Positions 35,306 to 44,636 are shown, counted from the stretch's first letter. The stretch is 64,000 nt of DNA from Eggerthella sp. (GCA_030540085.1 JAUNWY010000003.1:62001-126000); one strand, 5' to 3'. Notes: generated from the sequence alone by a model not told the origin. Numbers and translations are program-made.

Positions 35306-36538
35306 ATGGCGTTTGGGCTCACTAAAAAAGAGCTGAGTTGGGTTCTTTACGATGTGGGCAATTCGGCCTTCGTCATGCTTTCCACTGCGCTGATTCCCGT
35401 TTATTTCGCCTCCATCGCCGACCCTGGTTCTTCGGTGGTGGTTGCTTGGGGCTATGCCGAAACGGTTGCCTCGTTGGTTCTTGCCCTACTCATGCCTGTG
35501 TTGGGCAGCCTTGCCGACCTGGCAGGCAACAAGAAGAAGTTTTTGGTTGGCTTTGCGGGTACCGGCGCGGTTGCCTGTGCTGCATTGGGCATTCCCGAAC
35601 ATGCGCTTGCTTTTTTGGTCGTATATGTAATTGCCGCCATTATGCTGAACGGCTCAATGGTGTTCTACGACGCTTTCCTGGTGGACGCCACCACTGAAGA
35701 GCGCTACGACAAGGTTTCTTCTCACGGTTACGCCTGGGGCTACATCGGCTCGTGCATCCCGTTCATAGCGTGCTTGGCAGTGGTTCTGGGGGGATCGAAC
35801 TTTGGCATCGATGCGAAGCTTGGCATGAAAATCGCGTTTATCATCACCGCCGCATGGTGGGTGGTCTTTACGGTGCCCGTTGCCAAGAACGTCAAGCAGT
35901 TGCACGGCAAAAAGCGCTCCGACCATGTGCTGCGCACCACTATTTCCGGCTTGAAGGGAACGGTGAAGAGCATCGTGAAGGACAAGCGCCTGTTGTTCTT
36001 CATGCTGGCGTTTTTCTTCTACATCGACGGCGTGCATACGGTAATCAAGATGTCCACCAGTTACGGCACCGACCTGGGCATCGACTCGACGCAGCTGGTG
36101 TTGGCGCTGTTGGTAACCCAGTTTGTGGCGTTTCCTTCTGCAATCGCTTATGGCAATCTGGCGAAACGCTTTGGAACCAAGCGCATGCTGAAGGTGGGCG
36201 TACTTGCGTACTTCTTTATTGTGCTGTTCGCGGCGTTTTTCTTGAAGAGCGCGGTGGAATTCTGGATCCTGGCAATTTGTGTTGGCCTGTTCCAGGGTGG
36301 TATCCAGGCGCTTTCGCGTTCAGAGTATGGCAAGCTCATTCCGAAGGAGCGCGCCAACGAGTACTACGGGTTCTTCGACATCTTCGGCAAGTATGCTGCC
36401 GTTATGGGCACTTTCCTGGTAAGCGCCTTTACCCAACTTACAGGAAGCTCTTCGCTGGGCGTGCTTTCCATCGCCCTGCTGTTCATTGTTGGATTCCTGT
36501 TCCTGCGCGCTATGCCGCCCATGCTGGGGGATAGCTAG
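35306..36538 (+). CDS. MFS transporter, UMF1/Atg22-like
   Basis: 410 residues with about twelve membrane helices. The start LSWVLYDVGNSAFVMLSTALIPVYF and the SSHGYAWGYIGSCIPF motif match the UMF1 (Atg22-type) permease family, often proposed to export amino acids or sugars; the substrate is unknown. The RFGTKRMLKVG loop fits the MFS pattern between helices 8 and 9. The ATG at 35306 has AAAGGG 8 bases ahead; the frame extends upstream without a better site. Confidence 0.85.
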   Translation: MAFGLTKKELSWVLYDVGNSAFVMLSTALIPVYFASIADPGSSVVVAWGYAETVASLVLALLMPVLGSLADLAGNKKKFLVGFAGTGAVACAALGIPEHALAFLVVYVIAAIMLNGSMVFYDAFLVDATTEERYDKVSSHGYAWGYIGSCIPFIACLAVVLGGSNFGIDAKLGMKIAFIITAAWWVVFTVPVAKNVKQLHGKKRSDHVLRTTISGLKGTVKSIVKDKRLLFFMLAFFFYIDGVHTVIKMSTSYGTDLGIDSTQLVLALLVTQFVAFPSAIAYGNLAKRFGTKRMLKVGVLAYFFIVLFAAFFLKSAVEFWILAICVGLFQGGIQALSRSEYGKLIPKERANEYYGFFDIFGKYAAVMGTFLVSAFTQLTGSSSLGVLSIALLFIVGFLFLRAMPPMLGDS

Positions 36539-36566
36539 AAAATCTTTCGGCGTCGGACCGGGGGCG

Positions 36567-36746
36567 CTATTCCTCGTCGAAAAACTCCGTATCGGTATCT
36601 TTCTCGCCGCGATCTTTGAAGGTTTTGCGCGTGCGGTATTCCAAAATAGCCGCAATGATGGTGGTAAGAACCAGGCATGCCACAATAAGGCAGCCGATGC
36701 CTTCGATGGTTTCAAACAGGAAATGATAGAGCTCGGCGAAGTCCAT
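36567..36746 (-). CDS. Small single-span membrane protein, 59 residues
   Basis: A short gene between the MFS transporter and serS, on the minus strand. The product starts MDFAELYHFLFETIEGIG, has one hydrophobic helix (about residues 17-35) and a charged cytoplasmic tail (YRTRKTFKDRGEKD) ending in DTEFFDEE. GAGAGGA lies 5 bases before the ATG. It is convergent with the MFS gene and divergent from serS. No family is recognised. Confidence 0.6.
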   Translation of the reverse strand: MDFAELYHFLFETIEGIGCLIVACLVLTTIIAAILEYRTRKTFKDRGEKDTDTEFFDEE

Positions 36747-36877
36747 GGGTTCCTCTCACGGATTTGTTCATTGCGCGAACGGGTAAGCCGCCTGCGCGTG
36801 CTAGGTGAATAAGAGTATACTAGCGCTACTGTTTTCAAACGGAAACATACCGTATAAAGCACGTCGAAAGGGCAGTC

Positions 36878-38161
36878 ATGCTAGACATTCGGTTCGTCCG
36901 CGAACATCTTGATGAAGTCGCTACTGCGATGCAGAATCGCAATCATACGTGGGATTCTGCGCGCTTCCAGGAATTGGACGAGTCACGTCGTGCTTCAATT
37001 GCTAAGGAAGAAGAGCTTCAGGCAAAGCGCAATGCTATCTCCAAGTCCATCGGCAAGTTGATGGGCGAAGGCAAGAAGGAAGAAGCCGAGGCTGCTAAGG
37101 CTGAGGTTTCCGAGCTCAAGAACCAGATCGCTCAGTTCAGCGCTGAGCGTGCTGCAGCTGACGAAGGCCTGCGCGATATGCTCATGTCCACGCCGAACAT
37201 GCCGGCAGATTCCACTCCGGTTGGCAAAGACGAAAACGACAACCCCGAGGTTCGTCGCTGGGGCACCCCGCGTAACTTCGAGGCTGAAGGCTTCGAAATG
37301 AAGCCTCATTGGGACTTGGGCGCAGAGCTTGGCATCATCGACGCCGAGCGTGCCGTAAAGCTCGCAGGTAGCCGCTTTGTGCTGCTGGGCGGCTTGGGTG
37401 CTCGTCTTGAGCGCGCGCTCATCAACTTCATGGCCGACACGCACACCTCCCGTGGTTACAAGGAATGGTGGTGCCCGGCTATGGCCAATGCCACCACGCT
37501 TACTGGCACCGGCCAGCTTCCTAAGTTCGAAGACGACCTGTTCAAAACCCGCGAAGGCATGTACCTCATTCCCACGGCAGAGGTACAGCTTACCAATATC
37601 CATTCCGGCGAAGTGCTCGAGGCAAGCGAACTGCCTCTTAAGTACTGCGCCTTCACGCCTTGCTTCCGTGAAGAGGCTGGTTCCGCTGGACGCGACACCC
37701 GCGGCCTTATTCGCGTGCACCAGTTCGACAAGGTGGAAATGGTCAAGTACGCAAAGCCCGAAGAAAGCTACGACGATCTGGAGTCCATGGTTGCTGATGC
37801 CGAGAACATTCTGCAGCTTTTGGGCCTGCCTTATCGCGTAATCAGCCTTTGCACCGGCGACATCGGATTCTCCGCCGCCAAGACCTACGATCTGGAAGTT
37901 TGGTTGCCTTCCTACAACGCCTACAAGGAAATTTCCTCCTGCTCCAACTGCGAGGATTTCCAGGCACGTCGTGCCAACATCAAGTATCGCGACCCCGAAA
38001 ACTTCAAGGGTTCGCGCCTTGTTCACACGCTCAATGGCTCTGGTTTGGCGGTTGGCCGCACCATGGCTGCCGTTATCGAGAACTATCAGCAGGCAGATGG
38101 CTCCATCAAGGTGCCTGATGTTCTGGTTCCCTACATGGGCGGTATTGAGGTTATCCGCTAA
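36878..38161 (+). CDS. serS: Seryl-tRNA synthetase
   Basis: Class II synthetase, 427 residues. An N-terminal antiparallel coiled coil (about 30-105) binds the tRNA long arm. Motif 2 lies around [22 protein letters not shown] and motif 3 at [20 protein letters not shown]. The tail [15 protein letters not shown] is typical. No T-box is visible upstream; TATACT at 36816-36821 may be a -10. Confidence 0.96.
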   Translation: MLDIRFVREHLDEVATAMQNRNHTWDSARFQELDESRRASIAKEEELQAKRNAISKSIGKLMGEGKKEEAEAAKAEVSELKNQIAQFSAERAAADEGLRDMLMSTPNMPADSTPVGKDENDNPEVRRWGTPRNFEAEGFEMKPHWDLGAELGIIDAERAVKLAGSRFVLLGGLGARLERALINFMADTHTSRGYKEWWCPAMANATTLTGTGQLPKFEDDLFKTREGMYLIPTAEVQLTNIHSGEVLEASELPLKYCAFTPCFREEAGSAGRDTRGLIRVHQFDKVEMVKYAKPEESYDDLESMVADAENILQLLGLPYRVISLCTGDIGFSAAKTYDLEVWLPSYNAYKEISSCSNCEDFQARRANIKYRDPENFKGSRLVHTLNGSGLAVGRTMAAVIENYQQADGSIKVPDVLVPYMGGIEVIR

Positions 38162-38177
38162 AGGATAGCCTGAAGGC

Positions 38178-38801
38178 ATGGCAGAAAAGAACACAAGCAA
38201 GCGTCCCTCAGTGGTAGGGCGCAAAACGAAGGCTTCAAACGCTTCGGCGCCTAGCGCTTCCGCGGGCAAACCCGAAGGCTTGCTTCAAGATTCTTCGAAG
38301 GGCGCGGCACATCCCATGCCGCGTCCTTCTATTCCCGAGGGCAAGAAGGCAAAGCCTTCCCTAAACGTGGAAACCGATTCGGTTTCCGAGAAGACGGGAA
38401 CGCCTCGCATGAGCGCCAAGGCGAAGAGCCGCAAGCGCCGTCTTTCGCGACGCTTTGTCGTAATTGCCTGTTCCATCGTTGCGGTGCTGGCAATCGCCAC
38501 GGGGTTGCTTTCATGGAATCAGTGGCTCCGCTACGACGATGCGGCCGATATCCAGGGAACGTGGGTTATCGACGGTAGCAGCGCAACCGTCACCGTTACC
38601 GATTCCGAGATCAAGATGAGCGATGATGTCTCGTATTCGTACTGCCTTGATACGTTCAACAAGACTATCAGCTTCTCATTCGGCAAATACACAGGCTCAG
38701 GTTCGTATGCGTTTTCGCCTGAGCGAGATACTCTTGTCATCACCGAAGAAAACCCTGATAGCGAACAGGGAAAAGCCTCGACCAAACTGGTGAAACAGTA
38801 A
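38178..38801 (+). CDS. Membrane-anchored protein with extracytoplasmic beta domain
   Basis: 207 residues: a Lys/Ser/Ala-rich cytoplasmic region (1-92), one membrane helix (about 93-113, VVIACSIVAVLAIATGLLSW) and an outer domain with beta-strand-like WVIDGSSATVTVTDSEIKM and SISFSFGKYTGSGSY-type repeats, resembling lipocalin-like DUF5640 domains in which a GTW motif opens the barrel (here QGTWVIDG). The function is unknown. Its stop overlaps the next start (TAATG). Confidence 0.7.
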   Translation: MAEKNTSKRPSVVGRKTKASNASAPSASAGKPEGLLQDSSKGAAHPMPRPSIPEGKKAKPSLNVETDSVSEKTGTPRMSAKAKSRKRRLSRRFVVIACSIVAVLAIATGLLSWNQWLRYDDAADIQGTWVIDGSSATVTVTDSEIKMSDDVSYSYCLDTFNKTISFSFGKYTGSGSYAFSPERDTLVITEENPDSEQGKASTKLVKQ

Positions 38802-39250
38802 TGTGCCGGTCGGGGTCGAACGAGGGGGCGTGCTCCGAGGAGCTGCCCCTTCGTGCTTTACGGGTGCGCGTGCGCCCCGATAGGGTGGAAGTTGAAGTGG
38901 CGGTGGCGGCCGAGCGCTATGCGCAAACAGACTCCAACCTGATAGCGGAGTGCTTGGGCCGTGTGCCAACGCTTGGGCAGCACGCGTGTCGTAATAGCGT
39001 AGGCCCGGTATTTGCTTCAGCGATGAGGAACACCTCCACTCCACACCTTCTTGAGCATTTGATCATCGATGCCCAAACTCGAGCCGCAAAAGACCCCAAT
39101 AGGGTCTTTACGGGCACAACGCAATGGAGCGCGGGGGATGATCTTGTGGCGCATGTTGCTTTTTCCTATGAGGACGATTTGGTGGCGCTCGATGCATTCA
39201 ATCAATCACTTGCATTCTTAAATGGCGTGCTTATCCGCCAACGTGGCTGA
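38801..39250 (+). CDS. Protein resembling the N-terminal domain of cyanophycin synthetase
   Basis: 149 residues. The order of motifs resembles the CphA N-domain as I remember it: a LGRVPTLGQHACRN stretch (compare LP.LxxHxC), TPHLLEHLIIDAQTRA (compare GHIVEHVALELQ), FTGTTQW, then VAHVAFSYEDDLVALDAF (compare VVFEYxDExxGRYA). The homology is suggestive only. The start overlaps the previous stop; about 255 bases downstream lies an ATP-grasp ligase, the enzyme class fused to this domain in CphA. The 255-base gap holds no clear gene. Confidence 0.45.
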   Translation: MCRSGSNEGACSEELPLRALRVRVRPDRVEVEVAVAAERYAQTDSNLIAECLGRVPTLGQHACRNSVGPVFASAMRNTSTPHLLEHLIIDAQTRAAKDPNRVFTGTTQWSAGDDLVAHVAFSYEDDLVALDAFNQSLAFLNGVLIRQRG

Positions 39251-39505
39251 TATTGGCCCCATTTCTCCTTTAAGATAATAAAGTGAAGCGCATGTTGGAG
39301 CTGATGGCTGGGGCATCTGCGAGTGCTCTGTCCGCACGCTCTTCGCTGCTGTGACTCCAGTTCCGGAAGCTTTATGCGCTTCGTTTCTTGCTCCCTTGGC
39401 GAAGGCTCGTTTTGCCTGGTGGGCAAGAAGATACATCGAAGTTCGCATCGCGCCTATGGGGCCTGCTGCTGGCGGGTTTCCAATCGGCCTGTTGAAAGGA
39501 CGAAT

Positions 39506-40483
39506 ATGAAAATCGCGGTACTTATGGGAGGCTCTTCTGCTGAGCGAGACGCCTCATTGGAAAACGGCAAGCGTATCATTGCCGCCTTGAAAGAGGCCGA
39601 GCATGCTCCCGTTGCCATCGACGTGTCGGAGGATCTGGTAGCAACGCTTCGAGCCGAACGCCCCGATGCTTGCATCGTTGCAGTGGCGGGCAAAATGGGC
39701 GAAGACGGCACCTTGCAGAGCTTGCTGGGTTTCTTGGGCATTCCCTATGTGGGTTCTGGCTCCGAAGTGTGTCGATCGGTTGCCGACAAAAGCTTGCTTT
39801 CTGCCCATATGCAGGCAGCGTGCGATTTCTCCGGCGAGCAAACCGTGGCTTCATGGCCGCAGGGCTTCTGCTTTTCGAAGGTTGCGTTTGACGAACTGGG
39901 CGCATTTGGCGCCGTCGATCTGTTCGAGGACCGCATTCCCGGCGGTTATCCTTTGGCGGTAAAGCCCGCATGCGAGGGCCTTGCTTATGGCGTGCACAAG
40001 GCAAACGACAAAGAGGAATTGCGCGATGCTCTTCGCGATGCGTTCACTTTTGACGACAAAGTGATCGTTCAGCAGTGGGTTGAGGGCGTTGAGCTTTCAG
40101 TGTGCATTTTGGGGTCCAGCTGGGATGCCCATGCTCTGCCGCCCGTTGAAATCGTCCCGCGCAAGGGGCTTTATCTTACCGATGCTCGCCTAGGCAGCGA
40201 TGCGGTTGATTTTTATGCACCTGTACGCTTGGAGTCGCTCTCCCATGACGAATCAACAGCTCAGGCTATCCGCTCGGAAATCGAGCGCGCGGCGCTTGAG
40301 GTTTATCGCGCGTTCGGCATGGAGGGCTATGGATGCGTCGACCTTATCTGGGACGGCGCTCAAGCGCAGGTTCTTGAGGTTAACGTAACCCCGAGCTTGG
40401 CCAAACGGTCTGTGTTCTCCGCCGCCTGCGAGGCGTCGGGGCTTTCCGTTCCTGCCGTGCTCGACCGGTTGATAGAGGAGTAA
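39506..40483 (+). CDS. ddl: D-alanine-D-alanine ligase-like ATP-grasp enzyme
   Basis: Joins two D-alanines for peptidoglycan precursors. The 325-residue product has the N-terminal MGGSSAERDASLENG, LLGFLGIPYVGSG, the ATP-grasp strand PLAVKPACEGLAYGV, VEGVELSVCILG and the metal/substrate end EVNVTPSLAKRS. The last differs from the usual NTxPGMTxxS (Ser for Gly), and AERD replaces the usual xEHEVS, so it is a divergent Ddl. The ATG at 39506 has GAAAGGA 7 bases before it; longer frames upstream lack a site. Confidence 0.85.
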   Translation: MKIAVLMGGSSAERDASLENGKRIIAALKEAEHAPVAIDVSEDLVATLRAERPDACIVAVAGKMGEDGTLQSLLGFLGIPYVGSGSEVCRSVADKSLLSAHMQAACDFSGEQTVASWPQGFCFSKVAFDELGAFGAVDLFEDRIPGGYPLAVKPACEGLAYGVHKANDKEELRDALRDAFTFDDKVIVQQWVEGVELSVCILGSSWDAHALPPVEIVPRKGLYLTDARLGSDAVDFYAPVRLESLSHDESTAQAIRSEIERAALEVYRAFGMEGYGCVDLIWDGAQAQVLEVNVTPSLAKRSVFSAACEASGLSVPAVLDRLIEE

Positions 40484-40560
40484 CGGCGTAATCTATATTT
40501 CACCTCGGCAACAAGAGCGCCGGGTGAACGGTTCTGCTGCCTGAAGGCTGGCAGCGCCTT

Positions 40561-40566
40561 TATAAT
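40561..40566 (+). promoter_or_regulatory. Candidate -10 box before the YtxH-like gene
   Basis: A perfect TATAAT lies 39 bases before the start; no clear -35. Confidence 0.4.
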
Positions 40567-40605
40567 GACGGTATTGCAACCAATCTTTTGGGGAAGGTGT
40601 TCTAT

Positions 40606-41190
40606 ATGGGCAAGTTCGCAACATTTCTTATCGGTGGCGCTGTTGGCGCTGTAGCAGGCCTGCTTCTTTCGCCCCGTTCCGGCGCGGAAAACCGTGCGCT
40701 TTTGAGTGAAGTCGCAAACGAAAAGTGCGGCACTGTTTCCTGCCCGCCTCAGCTGCAGGAAAAGGCTGGTCAGTTTGTGGAAGCTGCTGCATCCACCTCC
40801 ACCAAAGTAATCAATACCGTGGTAGACAACGGCGCTGAGGCTCGCAAGGTTGCTTCCGATCGCGTTCAGAAGTTCGCTCCTGCGCCGGTTCAGGCGTTCG
40901 ACACCAACGGCGACGAGCTTCGTCAGAAGATCGATGCTGCTCGCGAGCGTATTGCAACCCAGGTTGCCAAGAACGCTGAAGCTGCGCGTGATGCTGCGGT
41001 AGACAAGGTTCCTGCTGTGCTCGATGCCGCTGCAGTGGCAAAGGAAACCGCTACGGGCGCTGCTCAGCATGCTGCCGAGGCTGTTCAGGGTGCTGCTGCA
41101 ACCGCAGCCGATGCTGCCAAGGAAGCTGCTGGTACTGCTCAGCATGCAGCTGCCGCAGTTGCCGAAAAGGTCCGTCCTTCCGACAAGTAG
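40606..41190 (+). CDS. YtxH-domain envelope protein
   Basis: 194 residues. The N terminus FATFLIGGAVGAVAGLLLSPRSGAENRA is the YtxH pattern: one glycine-rich membrane helix followed by SPxSG. The rest is a long Ala-rich amphipathic helix with TAAQHAAEA-type repeats, likely coiled coil along the envelope. The ATG at 40606 follows GGGGAAGGTG. A terminator-like hairpin separates it from the PRC-barrel gene. Confidence 0.78.
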   Translation: MGKFATFLIGGAVGAVAGLLLSPRSGAENRALLSEVANEKCGTVSCPPQLQEKAGQFVEAAASTSTKVINTVVDNGAEARKVASDRVQKFAPAPVQAFDTNGDELRQKIDAARERIATQVAKNAEAARDAAVDKVPAVLDAAAVAKETATGAAQHAAEAVQGAAATAADAAKEAAGTAQHAAAAVAEKVRPSDK

Positions 41191-41272
41191 TACACGGTTC
41201 GGTGACGCTTCGTTTGCTGCAAGGATTTGCGATTACTGTAGAACAAGAACATGCGGTTCTTCGGGACTGCGG

Positions 41273-41300
41273 GAACGGCGGTTTGCACCGCCGTTCTTTA
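41273..41300 (+). terminator. Terminator-like hairpin between YtxH and PRC-barrel genes
   Basis: GAACGGCGGT pairs perfectly with ACCGCCGTTC around a TTGC loop, then TTTATA. The T run is short, so termination may be partial. Confidence 0.7.
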
Positions 41301-41332
41301 TACCTGCGGGTTATATGCGAAAGGAATGCTCG

Positions 41333-42142
41333 GTGAAGAAAAGCGAATATCTTATCAGCGAGCTTCGTGGTGTGCCGGTCTACGAGCCGGGGAAGAAGGG
41401 AAAGCCTTCTAAGCGTGTGGGCAAGGTGCACCATTTCGTATTTCATCCGAAGGCACGCCGCGTGGTCGGATTCACGGTAAAGCGTCCCGATATTGCACTT
41501 ATGGCCCACAGGTCCGACCTTTTTGTTGCCCTCGATGGCTTCGAAATCGAAGAGGGCCATATCCTTATCGACCCTAAAAGCTCTTCTGTTGGCAAAGCTG
41601 CCTGCAAGCATCTGGGCGTTTCCTGGGATGAGTGCATTATGTGGCAGGGTCTCCCGCTTCTAACCGAAGCGGGAGATCGTTGCGGGTTCGTGGGTGATGT
41701 TCGTTTTGCCAGCGCCGATGGTGCCGTCAAGGTCGTTTCGGTCGATAGGGGCAAAACTGCCGATATCCTGTTGGGCTACACCGATATCCCTGCTTCTCTG
41801 GTGAAGGGTTTCAAATTGGGGGTCGGCGATAGGCTCAACAATGAAGATGGCGAAGATTTCCTTCGTGGTGCCATCATCGTTTCGCCTGAAGTACTCGATA
41901 TGGCGCCCGAAGGCGGCCTGGCGGAAAAGGCCGGTTCAGCAAGTGCTGTGGTAAACGACAAGGCCGCCAAAGCGGTTAACAAGGTTAAGCCGGCTGCGTC
42001 CCAAGCAGCCCATAAGGCAGGCGAAGCGGTTAACGACGGCGCTTACAAGCTGGGCGTTCAGCTTTCCAAAACCAAGGGCATGTTCTCGAATTTCAAAGAA
42101 GAGTATCGTCGAGCTCGCAATGGCGAGGATAGCGAGGAATAA
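41333..42142 (+). CDS. PRC-barrel domain protein
   Basis: 269 residues. Two PRC-barrel-like segments are visible: SELRGVPVYEP...RVGKVHHFVFHPKARRVVGFTVKRPD and GDRCGFVGDVRFASADGAVKVVSVDRG. A helical Ala/Lys-rich tail follows (KAVNKVKPAASQAAHKAGEAVND) like that of the preceding YtxH protein. The GTG at 41333 has AAAGGA 7 bases ahead; an ATG at 41315 lies before that site. The stop overlaps the next start by one base. Confidence 0.8.
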   Translation: MKKSEYLISELRGVPVYEPGKKGKPSKRVGKVHHFVFHPKARRVVGFTVKRPDIALMAHRSDLFVALDGFEIEEGHILIDPKSSSVGKAACKHLGVSWDECIMWQGLPLLTEAGDRCGFVGDVRFASADGAVKVVSVDRGKTADILLGYTDIPASLVKGFKLGVGDRLNNEDGEDFLRGAIIVSPEVLDMAPEGGLAEKAGSASAVVNDKAAKAVNKVKPAASQAAHKAGEAVNDGAYKLGVQLSKTKGMFSNFKEEYRRARNGEDSEE

Positions 42143-42963
42143 TGGGCGGCGTTTCCAAGGAAACCGTTTCCGTATTTGGACACGAAATCAAGAAGAGCGA
42201 TCTGTTCAAGCTTGTTGGCTTGGTGTTCTTTATTGCTCTGGTGTTTGGCGTTGTGGCTGCGTTGTGGCCAAGCCTCTCTCTTATTTTCGAACCCGACGGC
42301 CTTGATCAAATGATCGAGAGCATCCAGAGCCAGGGTCCTGTGGGCGTTTTCATCTTGCTCGGTCTTCAGTTGTTGCAGATCATCGTTGCATTCATCCCCG
42401 GCGAAGTGGTGCAGGTTGCTGCGGGCATGCTCTATGGCCCCCTGTTCGGCACGCTCATCATCTTGCTTGGCTGCGTCATTTCCAGCTCTCTTATCTACAT
42501 GTTGGTTCACAGGTTGGGAGCTCCCTTTGTTCGGGCCATGGTGGATGAAAAGCACTTGGTGAAGTTCTACGAGTTTGAGCGCTCGGGAAAATTGAACCTT
42601 ATCGTGTTCGTGCTCTTTCTCATCCCTGGCATGCCGAAAGACGTGTTCACGTATCTGATTCCTCTAACCAATATGCGCATGCGCGCGTTCTTGGTCCTTT
42701 CGACCGTGGGGCGAATTCCCGGCGTTATTATCTCCACGTATGCCGCTGCCGGCTTGGCGGAGGGCGATATTACCACGAGTCTTATCATTTTCGGCATTGC
42801 TGCCGTGCTCATGATCCTGGGCATTATTTTCCGTGACAGGATTATGTGTGTGCTGGGTACCCAGCGTGCGCTTCATAAGATGGATAAGGAACGCGAAGAA
42901 GAGCAGATAGAGAAAACCTTGCGCGAATCCCTTCAGCAGGAAGACGAAAAGAGAGTAGAGTAG
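42142..42963 (+). CDS. VTT-domain (DedA/TVP38-like) membrane protein
   Basis: 273 residues with about six hydrophobic segments. The VTT core shows as AFIPGEVVQVAAGMLYGPLFGTLIILLGCVISSSLIYMLV and FLIPGMPKDVFTYL...RIPGVIISTYAAAG. Family members act in lipid scrambling or proton-dependent envelope homeostasis; the specific role here is unknown. The C-terminal tail is acidic and charged. It begins on the stop of the PRC-barrel gene (TAATG), so the two are coupled. Confidence 0.85.
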   Translation: MGGVSKETVSVFGHEIKKSDLFKLVGLVFFIALVFGVVAALWPSLSLIFEPDGLDQMIESIQSQGPVGVFILLGLQLLQIIVAFIPGEVVQVAAGMLYGPLFGTLIILLGCVISSSLIYMLVHRLGAPFVRAMVDEKHLVKFYEFERSGKLNLIVFVLFLIPGMPKDVFTYLIPLTNMRMRAFLVLSTVGRIPGVIISTYAAAGLAEGDITTSLIIFGIAAVLMILGIIFRDRIMCVLGTQRALHKMDKEREEEQIEKTLRESLQQEDEKRVE

Positions 42964-42964
42964 C

Positions 42965-43363
42965 ATGGCCGGCGGGGAACAGGAGCCAATTGCGTATTCT
43001 TCGGAATCGCAACCAGGTGGCTCTGCCACACAGTCATCGGGGAGCTCTGCCCAGTCCGCTGAAGCGTTTCGCGCTTCCCCCGTGCAGCCGCACTATGCGG
43101 CGCCTCTTGCTTCGCGCGACCATGTGGCAGCTGGGTTTCTGGCTCTGCTCCTTGGTGTTTTTGGCGTTCATAAGTTCTATTTGGGCTACAATGCCCAAGG
43201 TTTCACGTTGCTCGCCCTCACTGTTATCGGCGGGCTTTTCACCTTCGGGATAGCAACGGGGGTTGTTTGGATTGTCTCGGCGATAGAAGCTATTGCCTAT
43301 TTCTCGAAAAGCCAGAGTGAGTTCGAGCAAATTTACGTGTATGGCAAACGTGAATGGTTTTAG
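42965..43363 (+). CDS. TM2-domain protein
   Basis: 132 residues. A Ser/Gln/Pro-rich N terminus (1-50) is followed by the TM2 module: AAGFLALLLGVFGVHKFYLGYNAQGF, a turn and a second helix ending GVVWIVSAIEAI. The family's function is unknown. It starts one base after the VTT gene stop and completes a four-gene envelope cluster (YtxH, PRC, VTT, TM2). Confidence 0.85.
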   Translation: MAGGEQEPIAYSSESQPGGSATQSSGSSAQSAEAFRASPVQPHYAAPLASRDHVAAGFLALLLGVFGVHKFYLGYNAQGFTLLALTVIGGLFTFGIATGVVWIVSAIEAIAYFSKSQSEFEQIYVYGKREWF

Positions 43364-43510
43364 CCCTTTAGGCTTCGCTGAGCGGCCTTCTGTTTCTTGT
43401 GCGGCGAGAAATGAGTGAGAGTTCGTTCATATTTGCGAAGCTTTTTGTTTGGAAGATGTTGCCTATGGGGTTTATCGTGTGATGTCGCTATGTCTGCGTC
43501 GATAGCACGA

Positions 43511-43516
43511 TATAAT
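43511..43516 (+). promoter_or_regulatory. Candidate -10 box for the aldolase gene
   Basis: A perfect TATAAT lies 40 bases before the start; the -35 is weak. Confidence 0.45.
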
Positions 43517-43556
43517 GGTGACATCGTGTGTATTCATGCCTTTAAGGAGGAACATT

Positions 43557-44495
43557 ATGCCCACCATCACCCGTGATCAGGTTAAAGTCCCTGCGGACGT
43601 TATGCCTGAAGCTCGTGAGACGTACATTGACAACTACATGAAGGCAACCCGTGGTACGGGCCGCCTGATGCTTTTTGCTTGCGACCAGAAGATTGAGCAC
43701 CTGAACAAGGACTTCTACGGCGAGGGAATCGACATCTCCGACGCCGAGCCCGAGCATCTTTTCGAGATCGGTTCTCAGGGAACCATCGGTGTTCTGGCTG
43801 GTCAGCGTGGTCTCGTTGCTCAGTATGCTCCCGACTATCCCGAGATCAACTACCTTATCAAGATGAACTCCAAGACCAACCTGGTTAAGGGTTCTCAGGA
43901 CGATCCCTACAGCCCTCAGCTCTACGATTTGGAAGCTGTTCTGGCTATGCGCGAAGCCGGCGTGAACATTGTTGGCCTCGGCTACACCATCTACCTGGGT
44001 TCCGAGTACGAGTCCACCATGATGGCTGAAGCTGGCGAGCTCATCGCAGAGGCTCATGCTGCTGGTCTTCTTGTTGTGCTGTGGATCTACCCCCGCGGCA
44101 AGGCTGTTGCCGATGAAAAGGATCCCGATCTGATCGCTGGCGCAGCTGGCGTTGCTCTGTGCCTCGGCGCAGACTTCGTAAAGGTCAACCCTCCTCACGA
44201 AGTTGAGGGCCAGACCTCTGCAGAGGGTCTTGCTATCGCTTCCAAGGCTGCTGGTCGCACGGGCCTGGTATGCGCTGGCGGTTCCAAGGCAGACGCTAAC
44301 GTATTCCTTACCGAGCTGCACAACCAGATCCACATCGGTGGTGCTTGCGGTAACGCTACGGGTCGTAACATCCACATGCGTTCCACTGAAGAGGCAATCC
44401 GTCTGTGCAACGCTATTTCCGCTATCACTCTTGGCGACTGGAGCGTTGAAGACGCTGAGGCTGTATTCCGCGGCGAAAAGACTTTCGCACTCTAA
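43557..44495 (+). CDS. Class I fructose-bisphosphate aldolase, archaeal (FbaB/DhnA) type
   Basis: Schiff-base aldolase of glycolysis and gluconeogenesis, 312 residues. The catalytic lysine lies in GADFVKVNPPHEV; other family parts are LFACDQKIEHLN, GLGYTIYLGSEYE, VVLWIYPRGKAV and the phosphate-binding VCAGGSKAD. AAGGAGG lies 7 bases before the ATG at 43557. The DeoC/LacD superfamily also includes other aldolases, so the substrate is not fully certain. It is a single-gene unit with strong signals at both ends and likely high expression. Confidence 0.88.
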   Translation: MPTITRDQVKVPADVMPEARETYIDNYMKATRGTGRLMLFACDQKIEHLNKDFYGEGIDISDAEPEHLFEIGSQGTIGVLAGQRGLVAQYAPDYPEINYLIKMNSKTNLVKGSQDDPYSPQLYDLEAVLAMREAGVNIVGLGYTIYLGSEYESTMMAEAGELIAEAHAAGLLVVLWIYPRGKAVADEKDPDLIAGAAGVALCLGADFVKVNPPHEVEGQTSAEGLAIASKAAGRTGLVCAGGSKADANVFLTELHNQIHIGGACGNATGRNIHMRSTEEAIRLCNAISAITLGDWSVEDAEAVFRGEKTFAL

Positions 44496-44541
44496 GAGGA
44501 ACAATAACCCTGCACGCCGTTCTGGCGTACAGGGAAACCTC

Positions 44542-44588
44542 AAAGGGCAAGGCATGGCACGAAGGCCAATGCCTTGCCCTTTTTTAAT
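44542..44588 (+). terminator. Terminator after the aldolase
   Basis: GGGCAAGGCAT pairs with ATGCCTTGCCC, with a 12-base loop and a run of six Ts. Confidence 0.9.
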
Positions 44589-44636
44589 TTATCTCCCGTG
44601 CCCACCAGGACGGCGCTCGTTGACTTGCTGGCGAAC

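Noticed and set aside
39251-39505. Possible structured leader (T-box or similar) before ddl
   Set aside because: I could not find the conserved T-box AGGGTGGNACCGCG element or any other riboswitch core; the GC-rich inverted segments are weak.
41024-41332. Longer N terminus for the PRC-barrel protein
   Set aside because: The extension overlaps the end of the YtxH-like gene in another frame and crosses a terminator-like hairpin; the GTG at 41333 has a good ribosome site.
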